Shown: piece by piece, positions 22,869-35,607 of the stretch
How the letters are laid out: the number at the start of each line of letters is the position of its first letter
Position numbering within the stretch: the first letter of the stretch is position 1
Assembly: GCA_005656395.1 (NCBI GenBank)
Contig: SRSI01000050.1
Location: 992,001 to 1,056,000, forward strand
Reading direction: 5' to 3'
From: Strongyloides papillosus
Taxonomy: Eukaryota; Nematoda; Chromadorea; Rhabditida; Strongyloididae
Length of the DNA: 64,000 bases
Notes under the pieces: generated by a model
What the model was told of the DNA's origin: nothing
The model's input: the letters and a program-made list of their open reading frames with translations, nothing else
Databases searched by the model: none
Program-made: the position numbers and the translations under genes

Positions 22869-24169
22869 TTAATTTACAAAATTCACTTCTTCGGTTGGTG
22901 TAGTAGATTTAACTCTATCTTGTCTACTAATAACCATTAAAGTCATAATCAATGGCAGGTATAACAATGTAAATTTAAATAAATTTCGAGATGTTTTTGC
23001 ATCAGGAGTTGAGTAAAATTTATAACTAAAATAACACATTGCTAAATTTAATGGAAGTGAATCTAAGGCAAATGTATAACTTGTAAGACCAGATAATGGT
23101 GCAGCAATCGAACAGATTCCAAGTAAAGCTAAAGAATGGCGTAATGTAGATTTTCTACATAATTTTTCATCTGTTACACACATAACTCTATACCCTGCCC
23201 GACTATAATCAGCTCTTAAATTCCATGATAATCCATTGAAATGTGGAAATTGCCATGAATATTGTACTGCTGCTAAAACTAGAGCAGGTAAATCTAATTG
23301 TCCTGTTATAGCAACATATCCCATTACAGGGGGTATGGCACCAACGATTGCCCCTACCCATGTACTTCCAATATGATGTCGTTTCATAGGTGTATAGATA
23401 CCCGCATACAAACCAACATTGAGAAGACCTAGAAATGTTGTAAGAGGATTGCAACCATAGTACAATAGTGATCCTCCTGTTAAAGCACATATATTGGCAA
23501 ATGAAAAAGCATGAAGCGGTGATATTTTGTTTGTAACTAATAACCTATTTTGTGTTCTTTTCATTTGTGAATCATAAGGGGATTCTAACATTTGATTGAA
23601 AGCATTTGCAGAACATGACATTAATGACGTACCAATTACGCAACAAGCCAGCGTTTTCGGATCATATGCAACTGGAGCCATGAAATAACCACCTATTGTA
23701 GAGGTTGCTATCAACATTGTTAAGCGAAATTTAGAAAGCTAAATAAAAAATATGAAAATAATATTAATTTAAATAAAATAATTCAACTCACATCCATATA
23801 TGTTTTAACTAAATTTCCAGCACCCATCTTAATCCATCCATTTCCTACATCCGTATTATGTATAGCTATAATTTTCTTTGAATCCTTTTTACTTAATTTC
23901 ACAGGAGTGCCTAATAGTTTTTCTCTGATATTATAATTCTGATTACTCTCTAACTTTATAATTTTTGAAGTAAACAAATCCTTTTTCTTCATATCTACAA
24001 GGTCTTTCGTTGTCTTTTCCTTCAATTCAACCATCTCATCTGGGTGTGGAGCTGTATTCTGAAGCGCCAAAAACCTAAATTGATTGATATTGTGTTCTAT
24101 CACATTTGACAATTTATAGTAATTTGTTGTATTACAATACCAATGCTTCATTGCATGCTTAGAAAACAT
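22869..24169 (-). CDS. cox-10: Protoheme IX farnesyltransferase (COX10)
   Basis: Mitochondrial inner-membrane prenyltransferase that makes heme O from heme B for cytochrome c oxidase. Exon 1 is 23792-24169 and exon 2 is 22869-23738, with a 53-nt phase-0 intron; 415 residues. The first 100 or so residues are a poorly conserved matrix-targeting region. The join restores M-D-L-S-K-F-R-L-T. The UbiA-type first Asp-rich region is N-A-F-N-Q-M-L-E-S-P-Y-D-S-Q-M. N-R-L-L-V follows, then T-W-V-G-A-I-V-G-A-I-P-P-V-M-G-Y. The W-Q-F-P-H-F-N-G-L-S-W and D-Y-S-R-A-G-Y-R-V-M-C-V-T-D motifs are diagnostic of COX10. Several membrane helices are evident. The gene is divergent from the secreted-protein gene at 25096. 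Confidence 0.95.
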
Positions 24170-25095
24170 ATTTTAAATGTGAATTGAGGAAACAGAAAAA
24201 AACTATGTTATTTTAGATAATTTTTTATTATAAGTAACGTTTTTCTACTCTCGTCCTACAACGATTATTACTACAAAGATTAAATTTCGCAGTTACTCAT
24301 TACATTTTAATAAATGTTTGTTTAATGATTCTCATTTATAATAAGACTGATATATTCACATTGTTTATTAATTGCCTTCAACATGTAATTGAAAGTTTGA
24401 TGAGGGAGAAAGAAAATATGAAATGAAATTAAGGAATTGAAATGGATTATCCAATTATATCTCGATATATCCAAATGATTTCAATTTCAAAAACAAAGAT
24501 ATAACTAAAATTATAATAAATCTAACGGGTTATCTAAATAATAATATAAAAAGTAGAAACATTTTATGAAATCAAATTATCAAGATTACACTGGCTTTTT
24601 GGGCATCTATATACACAATATAATAAATAACAAATGAAGTTAAAAATTCTGTTATTCTTTTATTGAAAAGAACTAACCATTATTTTGTTTGACTTATTTT
24701 TTAATTGGACTATTCTTTCATTTTGGTAAAATGAAATAAACTAAAGTTTGATTATCACAAACTATTATATTTTTTTCCTTTAAATACTATTTTTATTTTA
24801 TATTATCAATGTGTTAATTAAGTTAACTATACTTGGATTTCATTAACTATGATAGTTAATCTTTCCTACCAAAAAAAAGATACTTTTATAAGATTATGAT
24901 AAGGAAATTCTCCCAGAGGAGTTTGATCTTTATATTATGAGTTAAGATAATTGAGTTATAAGGATGGAAATAGAAAAAGATTGATGGTTATAGTGAGAAA
25001 CCATCACAAATAATGCTTCTAATTTAGAGTGTTGAGCTTTTATAAATAATATTTGAAACTATTTTAAAATATTTTTTTCATTCTATTATTTATAG
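24170..25095. other. Divergent intergenic region
   Basis: AT-rich spacer between COX10 (minus) and the gene at 25096 (plus), presumably holding both promoters. TTATTTATAG directly before the ATG at 25096 resembles a trans-splice acceptor. Nothing else seen. Confidence 0.45.
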
Positions 25096-26211
25096 ATGAT
25101 GTATTATATTATTGTTTTTATTTTTTATATACATTTTATAAATGGATATGAAAGTTTAGTTAAACATAACCAAATTATCCCTCCTGAAGTATCTACACAT
25201 CTGAAAATTAAAATATGCTCACATGAACGCAATCCATTACAGCATGATGTTATGTTGGTAAGATTAATTACTTATCATTATTTTATATTTATTACTATAA
25301 AATTCCAGTATTTTCCTGAGGTTGTTAGATTTTGTGCTTCATTACACACAAATAAAAATAAACGATTACTGGATAGAGAAAAACAAAAAACAACATTCAT
25401 AGAACCTAAAGTAGTCATAAAATTCCAGGCTATTAATTCAACCAATCAATGTTCTATAACTTTTACCGGATACCAGACTGAATATCGTTTCTCCCCTGAT
25501 TTAGGATATTACTCAGCATGTCAGAAGAGTATCTCACAATATGTATCTAGTTTAGTTGATAATGAATCACCGGTATGGACACCAACAAATCACCAATGCC
25601 CTATCCAAGATTTGCCAAAGACAATTGAAGATTATATGGCCTGTGATTTATTGACTAATAATTGGTACCAGTTGTCCTTTTTCTCAACCATACGTTTTGA
25701 AACGTATAAGAATAGACTATATCACAAACATTTCTCTAACTATACAGCGAATTATATTTTCAAACCTGATTTTATTGTCCATAGGACAGGTGATGAAACG
25801 GAGTACTTAAAAACTTTGGTAGATTTTAAAGTAATCCATGAAAATTGCGATATCGTAAAATATTTAGTTAAAATTGATAAAGATTGGCCTTTACCAATAA
25901 AAGCATACTTTGAATATCGAATAGTACACAATGAAAAGGCCAAACATTTCCAAAAAATTGGTAATGGAACAATACAACACTGGTATTCAGGGGAATTCAA
26001 GATGCTAAAAGATCCCTGGAAACATGAATTATGCATCAAATTTTCATGGAAAGGATCTCGAACAAAATACAGAATGTGTGAAGTTATTGCAGATTACAAT
26101 GAATGTCCTCCGACACTGTTGACATCAAATAATAAAACCAAAAATAATAATTTTTATTGTATTACTTTTATCATTCTTATCTTTATTAGCTATATTATGA
26201 CTAACAATTAA
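25096..26211 (+). CDS. Secreted or GPI-anchored protein, family unknown
   Basis: I do not recognise this family. The gene starts with a signal peptide (about residues 1-17) and ends in a hydrophobic stretch I-T-F-I-I-L-I-F-I-S preceded by N/K-rich sequence, which could be a GPI-anchor signal or a C-terminal membrane segment. In between are about ten cysteines, several N-x-S/T sites and many aromatic residues, suggesting a folded extracellular domain. The frame is open throughout (371 residues). However, 25258-25308 has perfect intron borders (GTAAGA ... TTCCAG), a length of 51 nt divisible by three, and encodes an atypical hydrophobic stretch. It is therefore probably an intron, giving 354 residues. 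It could be a nematode-restricted surface protein. Confidence 0.75.
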   Translation: MMYYIIVFIFYIHFINGYESLVKHNQIIPPEVSTHLKIKICSHERNPLQHDVMLVRLITYHYFIFITIKFQYFPEVVRFCASLHTNKNKRLLDREKQKTTFIEPKVVIKFQAINSTNQCSITFTGYQTEYRFSPDLGYYSACQKSISQYVSSLVDNESPVWTPTNHQCPIQDLPKTIEDYMACDLLTNNWYQLSFFSTIRFETYKNRLYHKHFSNYTANYIFKPDFIVHRTGDETEYLKTLVDFKVIHENCDIVKYLVKIDKDWPLPIKAYFEYRIVHNEKAKHFQKIGNGTIQHWYSGEFKMLKDPWKHELCIKFSWKGSRTKYRMCEVIADYNECPPTLLTSNNKTKNNNFYCITFIILIFISYIMTNN

Positions 26212-29176
26212 ACTCAACTTCATATGTAGATTATAGAAAGTACATCATTTAACCAATATTAACAAGACTTTGATTTGCAATTATAATTAAATTACTAAAA
26301 TAAAATTGCTATTTAGAATTGTGTTTACTTTGATAGATAGAAAAAATTTGAACTTGTTAATTACCTAAAACATTAGAATAAACATTAATATTCATTTAAT
26401 CACCTTTCTTTACTCATATTCAAACACCTGTGAACTTTTGGTTAATGGAAGATAAGGCATTTAAAATAAAACATCTGCTACACCCCTTAATGTCTTTTAT
26501 TGATATATACATTACTTGATATACAAGAAACCAATATATAAATATATAAAACAATAATTGAAAATCTTTTATTTTATAAAGATAATATATTTTTTTTCTC
26601 TCTTTACACACATCTAATAAAAACATTATTTTATAATTTATTAGGATTATTAAAAGAAGTCATTATTGTTCTTCTGAGTACACAAACGATTATTGTAGTT
26701 TTTGACTTTCCTCACTTCAAATGATCTTTTCTAAATGATTCTAATTAAATTGGAAAATATTTATAGATTTATTAACGTCTCATTAATTGAGAGATATAAA
26801 ATCATTAGCTTTGGCAAAAAAAAATTTAATTATTACTTTAACAGACTTATATTCTTCTTATTCCTTTATAATATGTTTACATATCTTAAGACCTTTCTTT
26901 CCTGTCTTTTGATTTTATATATATTTTTTCTAAAAAAAATTGTGGTAAAAAGTTTGTTTAATCCCACCTTAATTTATTCAGTTATTTTTTTACAATCTTT
27001 TATGTGCCTTTTATTATATGTAAATTGCAAATCACACTTTTAGGTGAAAAAATTATGCGTATTTAACACCATTCCTACCACTATTTTTTATAATAATTAG
27101 GTATTACATTGTCATTTTGAAATTATACACATCTTCAAGGTTCTGACTTTCCAATTTTTCTTCCATCCCAACTAAAATAATACTCCTTTACATTGATATA
27201 TTTGATATAAAATATCTTTTGATTTTAATTAATAAATCTTTAAATCTTTAATATATCAAATAATGTCCTTAATTCTTACTAATATTCTTTGTCTTTCCCT
27301 TCTTAAACATGCCTCGTCTCAATAATATTTATGAAGCATACCGCCAAAAGAACATAAATATGGAATAGTTTCTTCGATATATTAATAATAAAACTTTTGA
27401 TCCCCTTCTTACTATTGTATAAACGTTTTATGATACAACTTATGCTTACTTAAATATTAAATATTCATAAAATGATTTTATTATCAAATTTTATATTATA
27501 TCAATGTGTTTATTGAGCATTTCGTTGGAAAAATATTATAACTACCATATAAAGTGCTAGATGTGATGGAAAGTTTTTTGACACTTTTGAAGAGTACTTT
27601 TATAACTATCTCATTTTGGTATTAATTAAAATTCTGAGAAATTGCCTTGAAATAAAAAATATTTCTTTGTTTTTTTTGTTATTAATAGTGGTAAATTTTT
27701 ACGATAAAGTTTTAAAATAGGACCATTATTTCCTTTAAAAAAACTTTTTTATAATACAATACAAAAGTTTAATTTCCTATCCAAGTGTAAGTTTATTCTG
27801 CTTTTAAAGTATTACAAATGTTATTACGCAATTCTTATAACGTAGATTATTTTCATTGTTTAACACATAATTTCATAATGATCAAAAAGTTGTTAGCCGA
27901 CTAATCTACTTAATAGAGGGGACCTCAAGAATTGTTTAGACTAAGGATTATAATTTAATTGATCATCCATAAAATTTCATGCCATATTTTCTAATGGGTA
28001 ACTGTTTTCAAAGAAAATTACTTTTATATCAAAGAAAGTTAAAGAAAACGTTTTAAATAACCTCTACTATTGAATCATTTTTTGTTCCACTATACTAATG
28101 AACACTCTAACAGAATTTAATATATCTCTTAAGATTTAATATCTTTTTCACATGTTCCTTTACACCATTTCATTACCCTAATATATTTTAATCAATGGAA
28201 TAGTTATAAAAAGAAAGTATGATTTACGAGTTCATTACCATTATCTGATCATCATATATTTTCTCCTAATTTCCTAAGCTTAAACAATACCCCTATTCTT
28301 GTTAATTCACTTAATACATATCATAAAGAAATAAAAATCTATCCATACACAACAATTCTCATTTCCTAATAATATAGACCATGTTTTAAATTAAAACACA
28401 TATTTTATTTATATCCCATAATCATAAATCTTCTACAAAGTATAGTATAAGAAGTTTATGCTTTCTCCATTATTTTTCATATTAGCATTTTTTATTTATG
28501 AATTGAGGAGATAAATCAAAAAATAAGTGTATATATGTATATTTTTTTGAATAGTATATTTGTTGGGAAAAAAATTGTTTTGTACTACTATTTATTTATA
28601 CATATGATATACACAAAATGCGCAATTAAATTTTTTAAGTATATTTAAATATTTGTACAAATAATTTATTTCCCATAACTCACACCTTATCATCCCGCCT
28701 TCATTAATTTATAAAAAGAGGCAAATGAAACATCTCTGAAAAAAATAAATAAATATATTAACATTTGTTACTCACAGGGGTTACATACAATGAAACAATA
28801 TTGCTTCAGAAATATTTATCTCTAAATTTCTTACTTTATACTATCTTATATCAATACTATTACCACAGTACTTTTGTTGTTATATAAAAATGAAGACTCA
28901 TAAAATGTAATTGCTTCTTTTTATACTTTTATCTTAAACAATCTTAAGAATGGTTTATAAAAAGAGATTATTTTCCTGTATCTATCTTATTTTTACATAT
29001 TTTTATTTTTCAAATAAAAAATAATCATTAACAATTGGAATTATAACTTTTAATGGAAGTTTTTAGATGTATGTAGATGATTTCTCTCCTCCTATTCTTA
29101 ATAATACTATATTAAGGAAATTTTGTGATTAAAACTATTTAATAAAAAAAATTTATGCATAACTTTTGTTTTTCAG
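26212..29176. other. Long gene-poor AT-rich spacer
   Basis: Nearly 3 kb without a supportable gene. The longest plus frame (26735-27043, 102 codons) is AT-driven hydrophobic low complexity. The right end should hold the Frizzled promoter; large 5' intergenic regions are common for developmental receptors. Confidence 0.5.
29165..29176 (+). promoter_or_regulatory. Splice-acceptor-like site before Frizzled start
   Basis: TTTTGTTTTTCAG ends at 29176, 14 bases before the ATG at 29191. A pyrimidine-rich acceptor so close to the start fits spliced-leader addition. It would exclude the upstream in-frame ATG at 29155 from the mature message. Confidence 0.4.
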
Positions 29177-29190
29177 AAGAAAATTTTAGC

Positions 29191-32100
29191 ATGCTAAAAG
29201 ATAAACTAAATTTAATATTAAAGATTTCTTTAATTAACATTCTATATTTATTTACTGCCGTTTCACCATCTATTTTTGATCAGGTAAATTTAAAATTTAA
29301 ATTTAATTTGAGTATTCTCATTTTTAATGATTCTCATAAAAATGAGGAAATGATATAATATTAACCTCTTAACTGCACCTGTTTAAAATTAAACAAGGTT
29401 ACACAAAATATTTCTAAAACTATATAAAGATCCATCTCATTTACTCATTCTTATTTTATAGACGAATAAAAATCGCTGTGTTCCCGTAACATTACCAATA
29501 TGTAAAGATATCCCTTATAACTACACATTCATACCAAATCCTATATTCCCACACGATCCAGCAACACTCCATCTCCAGACAGATCACTTTAAACCCCTTA
29601 TCAGAACACAATGTAATCCCCATATCAAATTTTTTATCTGCTCCGTCTTTTCTCCTATGTGCCCTGAAGCACTACCACAAGCTGTTACATCGTGTAAATC
29701 AGTTTGCCAGGAGGTTAAAAGAGATTGTATTAAAATTTTCACCGAATTCGACATCCAATGGCCAGAATCTTTAGATTGTGATAAATTTCCAGAGGAACCT
29801 GCTTTATGTATGAAACCTAACCCTATTCCAATGGAGAGTGATCACTATAATCATCACGCTCCACAGAAGTATGGATCTAATAAGAATTTGGAGACTATAT
29901 TTTCTAGTAGATTGGTTGCTAGTTGTCCGGCTGATTTAATTAATTTAGATCCAGCTGATAGGAATGCCTCGTGTGCCTTTAAATGTAATTCTGATATTAT
30001 GTTTAGTAGAGGGCAGAAGAATGAATCTAATTATTTTTTATTTGTTATTGCTTTGGTTAATATTGTTATAACTACTTTTACGGTATTAACGTTTTTAATT
30101 GATAAGAAGAGGTTTAGATTTCCAGAAAGGTTAGTTAAAATTTTAAAAAAAAGTTTTGTTAAAAATGTTTGACAATGAAATTTGATAACAATAGCATTTT
30201 ATAGAAAAAATCTAGTCAACTATATTACTAGATTTTTTATTTATCACCATCACAGTCAAACTTTCAATATCACTCTTATAAACAATATTATACTTAACTT
30301 TTACCATAAAAATTTATGTTTTAAAAAATTTTGATTACAACCTATAAACATACAACTCATTAATTCCTTCTCTACAACTTATTAGCATCCTACAATAAAA
30401 ATTCTTTACTCCTTTTGAACGTAGCGGTAGTTGCTTTAATGTATTTGAATTTTAGTCAGATAGTGATAAATAGTTATAGTTTTATTTGAGACGAAGAGAA
30501 ATACAATCACATAGAAAGAGGAAAAATTTTATATCAAAGATATATTTGACAGAAATAAAAAGACATAAATTATGATTGAAAGTGGGATATAATTTATATG
30601 GGGTCATTTTTGAATGTATCTTCGAAAGTCATGATTATGTAAATTAGATGTAGTAAAACATGAAATATTACTTTTATGCGATTTTAGAGTTTTACCCCAT
30701 GTAATTAAAAAATACTTAAATTGGTATTTGGTAATTTCTCAAATATGTAGAATAAAAATTTTTCTCTCTTATCTTACAGTTATAATCAATTTTTTATCTT
30801 TCAGATCAATCTTCTATATTGCAGCATGTTACACCTTTTATTGTCTACCGTACTTTCTGAAATACATTTACTCGTATGAAGATATGGGATGTAGTTTCAC
30901 AAACGGAGGACAGCTTTATCTCATTGAATCTGGTGTAGATAATCGCCTATGTGCAATTTCTTTCATCTTCTCCTACTACTTCTCAACAGCTGGATCTTTG
31001 TGGTGGTTAACATTAACCTTAACATGGTATGTTTTTATTTATTTCCATTTGCAAAAACTCAATAATCCTCAATTTCTTTTTATTTTCTTACTCAATTTTC
31101 GTAATTGTCCAAAATTTACATTTATTTTATAAGGGCACATGTGTGTTTTCTCATTAGGAGATCCCGGTCTCTGTAAGGAAAGTATCTTTAATGATTAAAG
31201 TCTTCTATTAAATTGAGTATTTATTGAAACATATATATACATATATGTATGGACAATATAAATAATACATATGTCTAAAGCAATTAAAATGCCATATATA
31301 TTTTATTACTAATATATATCTTTACATTAACATCTTTTCATTATTTAAAAAGACTTTTTGTTTTCTCCATATAACATATTTTTAAAATAATAAAGGGGTT
31401 AAAAATGTGTTTTAGAAAATTTTTTTTTGTATACTTTGGGTAGAGAATAAAATTGTAAAGATAAGAAAATAAAAGGCATTGTATCAATTAATTTTTAATA
31501 AAACATCACATTATTATGATTACATCTATATTGTAATATCATATGGCAATAGGTTAAAAAGAGAAAGACTCATCTTTTTTTCAATAAAGTAATAAAATTT
31601 TATGGAATTGATATATTGAAAAGGCAATTGAATTTGAATTTAAATATTTTTAGGTACCTTTCTGCTGGAAAAAAATGGGTTCCTGAAGGAATTGAGACAT
31701 TTACAAATTACCTCCATATCTTCACCTGGGGTCTCTCATCAATCTTGACAATGGCTGTTTTAATTACTAATAAGGTATGTTACAATAAGCCTTGTAATAA
31801 AGAAGCATTGACCGCTTCTAAACTTTTACCACCAGCTGTGATAAAAGTAAAATTTCCGATCATATTTCCTGGTAAAATCTTTGTTAATACTTTAATATAT
31901 ATCTTTTTAATTATAATTTCCACATGTTGGAGAAGATATATACCCTTATAATTTAGATAATGATATTAATGACATTTTAAAATAATTACTCGTTTTTTAG
32001 ATTGATGCATCTGAATTGACTGGAATTTGTAGTGTTGGAAATTTGAATCCCTTTTCATTATTGGCTTTTGTTATACTACCAAAATCATTCGTATTAACAG

Positions 32101-32690
32101 GAAGCTTATTGGTTATATTAGGATTTAGTAGTCTTTGTAGAGAAAGGGATTCTTTTAAACAAAGGGGTACCGATACAACAAAATTGGATAAATTACTCAT
32201 AAAAATGGGTCTCTACACACTTTTGTTTATCGGACCAATGGTAATAACATTAGCATGTGACTTTTATCACTACCTAGTCCTTCAAGAATGGTACCCAGCC
32301 ACAATAGCATGTAAAATGTACGGGGGTGCTGATAAAGGTGGTTGTAGGAGACCAATGAGACCACAACATGAAATATACGTCCTCAATATAGCTATGCAAA
32401 TGGTCATCGGTATCTCAACATCAATATGGATCATAAGTTTCAAAACAATATCCTCATGGAGGAGCTTTATTTGTTGCGATAAAAACGATAAATTTAATAA
32501 AAAAGATGAACCACATAAAGTTTTACTTCAAAAAGGTAATAATGGAGCCATGTACCATCCACTTATCCCCACTGCCAATCCCCCTCCACCCCCACCAACT
32601 CAAGGGACATCCAGTTCAATACATTACATTCCTTGTAGTGTAAATAATTCTGGAGTACCCACAAATTGGAATACAGGAAAATTATTATAA
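29191..32690 (+). CDS. Frizzled family Wnt receptor
   Basis: Seven-helix Wnt receptor. Five exons: 29191-29283, 29462-30129, 30805-31026, 31654-31774 and 32001-32690, all with GT-AG borders and matching phases; about 597 residues. Exon 1 encodes a signal peptide. Exon 2 encodes the cysteine-rich Wnt-binding domain with all ten cysteines, including I-R-T-Q-C, F-F-I-C-S-V-F-S-P-M-C and S-C-K-S-V-C. TM1 follows, then the family's F-L-I-D-K-K-R-F-R-F-P-E-R. TM2 and TM3 include S-L-W-W-L-T-L-T-L-T-W, with TM4 to TM7 after them. The Dishevelled-binding K-T-x-x-x-W motif appears as K-T-I-S-S-W just after TM7. The tail is proline-rich and lacks an obvious PDZ ligand. Introns 2 and 3 (675 and 627 nt) are much longer than the local norm. 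Which nematode Frizzled this is cannot be settled by eye. Confidence 0.95.
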
Positions 32691-32901
32691 GAATATCAAA
32701 ATCTGTATTTAAAGTATATCATTTTTTATAGTAATTTTTCTCAAAATTGCGGGTATTTATCTTTTATATTCATTTTTTATCTATTAATGTTATAATATTT
32801 AAATAAAATGTAATAAAAATTAATTGTATATACTTTTGCATATTATTGGAAATGTGATATTAATCTTTTAAATTGATATTATATTTGAAACATTCTTTAC
32901 T

Positions 32902-33753
32902 ATGGTTACCGAAGTATCGAGTGAATTTATGCCTCCACCGCTCTCGAACATCCTGGAACCATACTTTCTGGTCCCATTTTTGGTTTATTTCTGTTTTTTT
33001 GTCAAGTTATCCTCATGGATAAAAAAAACCTACTACTTAGATTATCATCATTTTAAAAGATATCGTCTACAAAATTTAACAGTATGCCTGATACACTCAT
33101 TTATTGTTGCATCCTGTGTATTAACCTTTTTTATTACCTATCAAGATAAGGTATTTAATGATTTTGATATCATACATTATGATCACTGGCTACATAGGCA
33201 AATCGTTATATTTTCACAGGCATATTTTGTACATGATTTAATTGATATGTTTAAACATGAATGGAACAAGTATACTGTTGAGTTAGCTATCCATCATGTT
33301 TCAACTTTTTTCGCCCTTGGATCTGCTATCTGGAGTGGTAAATTTTTGATATATGCTTTTTGGGCATTGCTGATGGAGGTTAATAGTGTTTTCCTACACT
33401 TGAGGACTATTTTTAATATCTCTGGTGTTGCAAAAGTGCATCCGGAGATGAATAATCTGTTGCTTCATGTAAATTTAATTACGTAGGTTTTTTTTTCCAT
33501 TTATTAATCTATTTTTTATTTATACAGTTCCATTATCTTCCGCCTTGGGGTACAGGCATTCCAAATAGACTGGGCACTCAAAAACCTACATAATATCCAT
33601 GCTATTTATGGAGTAATAGCTTTGGCTGGTGGAACTTTATTCCTTATAATTAACGGTATCCTGATCCTAAGGATAGCTTCTACAGATGGATATCTCGGAG
33701 AGTTTAGCAAATATGTGGGGAAAATGAGCAGAGACAGTGATAAGAAAGATTAA
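32902..33753 (+). CDS. TLC-domain (TLCD1/2-like) membrane protein
   Basis: Multi-pass protein of the TRAM-LAG1-CLN8 (TLC) superfamily, closest in feel to TLCD1/TLCD2, which influence membrane phospholipid composition. Exon 1 is 32902-33482 and exon 2 is 33528-33753. The 45-nt phase-2 intron begins GTAGGT; the first GT that looks attractive (at CAT-GTAAAT) would put exon 2 out of frame. The product is 268 residues. The TLC signature is visible as E-L-A-I-H-H-V-S-T-F-F, followed by L-L-M-E-V-N-S-V-F-L-H-L-R, with the H-H and E-V-N-S/F-L-H-x-R residues typical of TLCD proteins. The C-terminal tail is basic and hydrophilic. It is not a ceramide synthase: the Lag1 catalytic motif and homeobox are absent. 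Confidence 0.85.
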
Positions 33754-33935
33754 ATTTGTATAAATTTATTTTTTTTAATAAAAGTTGTTATTCCTTCAGT
33801 AATAAGTAATTTAGCATTAATAACATGACGATTCTTAAGACGAAAAGTAAATAACTAACCAATTGTCAAAGCGCGAATTGTATCTTTTGTTTGACGGTAT
33901 TTTAAAATTGTCTGTTTTCCTGATAATTCCTGATA

Positions 33936-35499
33936 ATGAATAATATTAATATTATCAAATTAGATAAACCGCAAATTATTCGTACTAGCTTTAAAAATCC
34001 TACCGCACCAAAGTTGAGAGGTAATTAAAAATCTTTATAAATAAATCTACAATATTTTAGAGTGCATAGATCCATTCCTGACTCTCGCAAAACACTACCT
34101 TTTTGAAGGAAACTTTGAAAAAGCTGAGGAACTCGTTAAATTCTTCCTACCTGCTTTGAAAGAGGAAGTAATTATCGAAATCCCTGACGTAATTCTGAGA
34201 CTATTCATAACAAAAAACGTCTCTGAATACAGGAAAATCAACTATGGTATCAGCGAGGAAGAAGACGACTTGTTGTTTGATTTCCTAAATTGCGCAACAG
34301 ACGACAATGCCTTTCGATCAGGTAAAAAATTTGACCTACCAGAATTGCCACGACTTCTCCCAAAACACTTCACTAAAGCACACCCAAATGCCCCAGAAAT
34401 TGCTCTAAATTTTTTAAAGCAAGTAAATTTATTCAACTATGGAAAAACTAGAAATTCTGGTTTTAAGTTTGTGTTGGATGATTTTGTTAAGGGATTAGAC
34501 ATGAACGAGAATGAAGGTGGAAATAATTTTTTTGATGGATTAGTGGTTATTGTGTCAAAGATTTCTAAAGCATATAGAAATAAGAGATTTAAGTTATATT
34601 GCAGAGAGGAGGATGTTACAAACCTTTTTTTATCGAGAGATACTGTTATTAAGTTTATGACAGCTATCTTTAATTCTGAGGCAAATGAGACTGGAATCCT
34701 CACGACAACTTTGGATGATAAAGAGTTTTCAGATGAGTTACATAGAATCGCAGGTTTACTGAATGCGGGTGATTTTGTTGATTTTTCATTGGGCGAGAAA
34801 CTTTCTACACTTGAACTTTTATTTACTCTTGTTGTAGAGATGGGGTTGTTCAGTGAAACATGTGAAAAAATTAAGTTAGACTCACGTATATCACATAGAT
34901 CCTTGAAAGATAAACTTCGTGAAAAGCAAAAACTCGAAGAGCAGATTAATAAATTAAGCAGTGAAATTTCATTATTTGAAGATGGAATAGTCGATCCTTC
35001 TGGGGCAAAGATGACACGTCAACTTGTTAGTGAAAAAAGAAAAGAACTTCGCGAATTAAAATTGGCATTAGAAGAGGTTGATGAGGCTTATCAAGAAATG
35101 GAGTATAAAAAAAATGGAGCTGACTATATATCATGGAACAGATCTCCACACACTCTTGGGAGGGATAGAGATTTCAACATTTACAAATTATCTACTGGTT
35201 TTGACTTTATTTATGTGATGAAACCTAAAAATGCTAAATATAGTTTTAGTGGAGAAAAGTATGCTAAGACGTACAAACCAAATTGCAGTGTAAATGATGA
35301 ATTAATAAGTAAGTTGTCACCCGTAATGGAAATGAAATGCGATGGATATAGATATTTCTACGTTAGTAGTGTCGAAAAGTTAGAGGAACTTATCTCTCTT
35401 TTTGATAACAGAGGAGTTCGAGAGAAAGAGTTGCTTAGGAACTTGGAAAAAATTAAAAATATCGCTAAGCTTCACATTGAAACTTATCAGAGGAAGTAA
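33936..35499 (+). CDS. DDT/WHIM-domain chromatin protein (ISWI partner-like)
   Basis: Probable nuclear protein of the DDT-WHIM class that partners ISWI remodellers (ACF1/WSTF/Itc1 type). Exon 1 is 33936-34020 and exon 2 is 34061-35499, with a 40-nt phase-1 intron; 507 residues. Residues of about 95-200 resemble a DDT module. A WHIM1-like stretch follows, L-S-T-L-E-L-L-F-T-L-V-V-E, leading into a long basic/acidic coiled coil (K-L-R-E-K-Q-K-L-E-E-Q-I). A WHIM2/WSD-like L-G-R-D-R-D-F-N-x-Y-K-L lies beyond it. Compared with ACF1 or WSTF it is short, with no WAC, PHD or bromodomain. The assignment is inferred from motif order only; a diverged nematode-specific coiled-coil protein remains possible. 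Confidence 0.6.
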
Positions 35500-35607
35500 T
35501 AATTAATATTTTTTTAATGTATCTTATATTTACGAATTTATTTAATATTTAATGGGTCCTATAAAATATTCTAATATATACCGGTGTCAAAATATAGTTC
35601 TTTGGTT

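Noticed and set aside
26735..27043. 102-codon hydrophobic plus frame
   Set aside because: Leu/Ile/Phe/Lys low complexity typical of translated AT-rich spacer.
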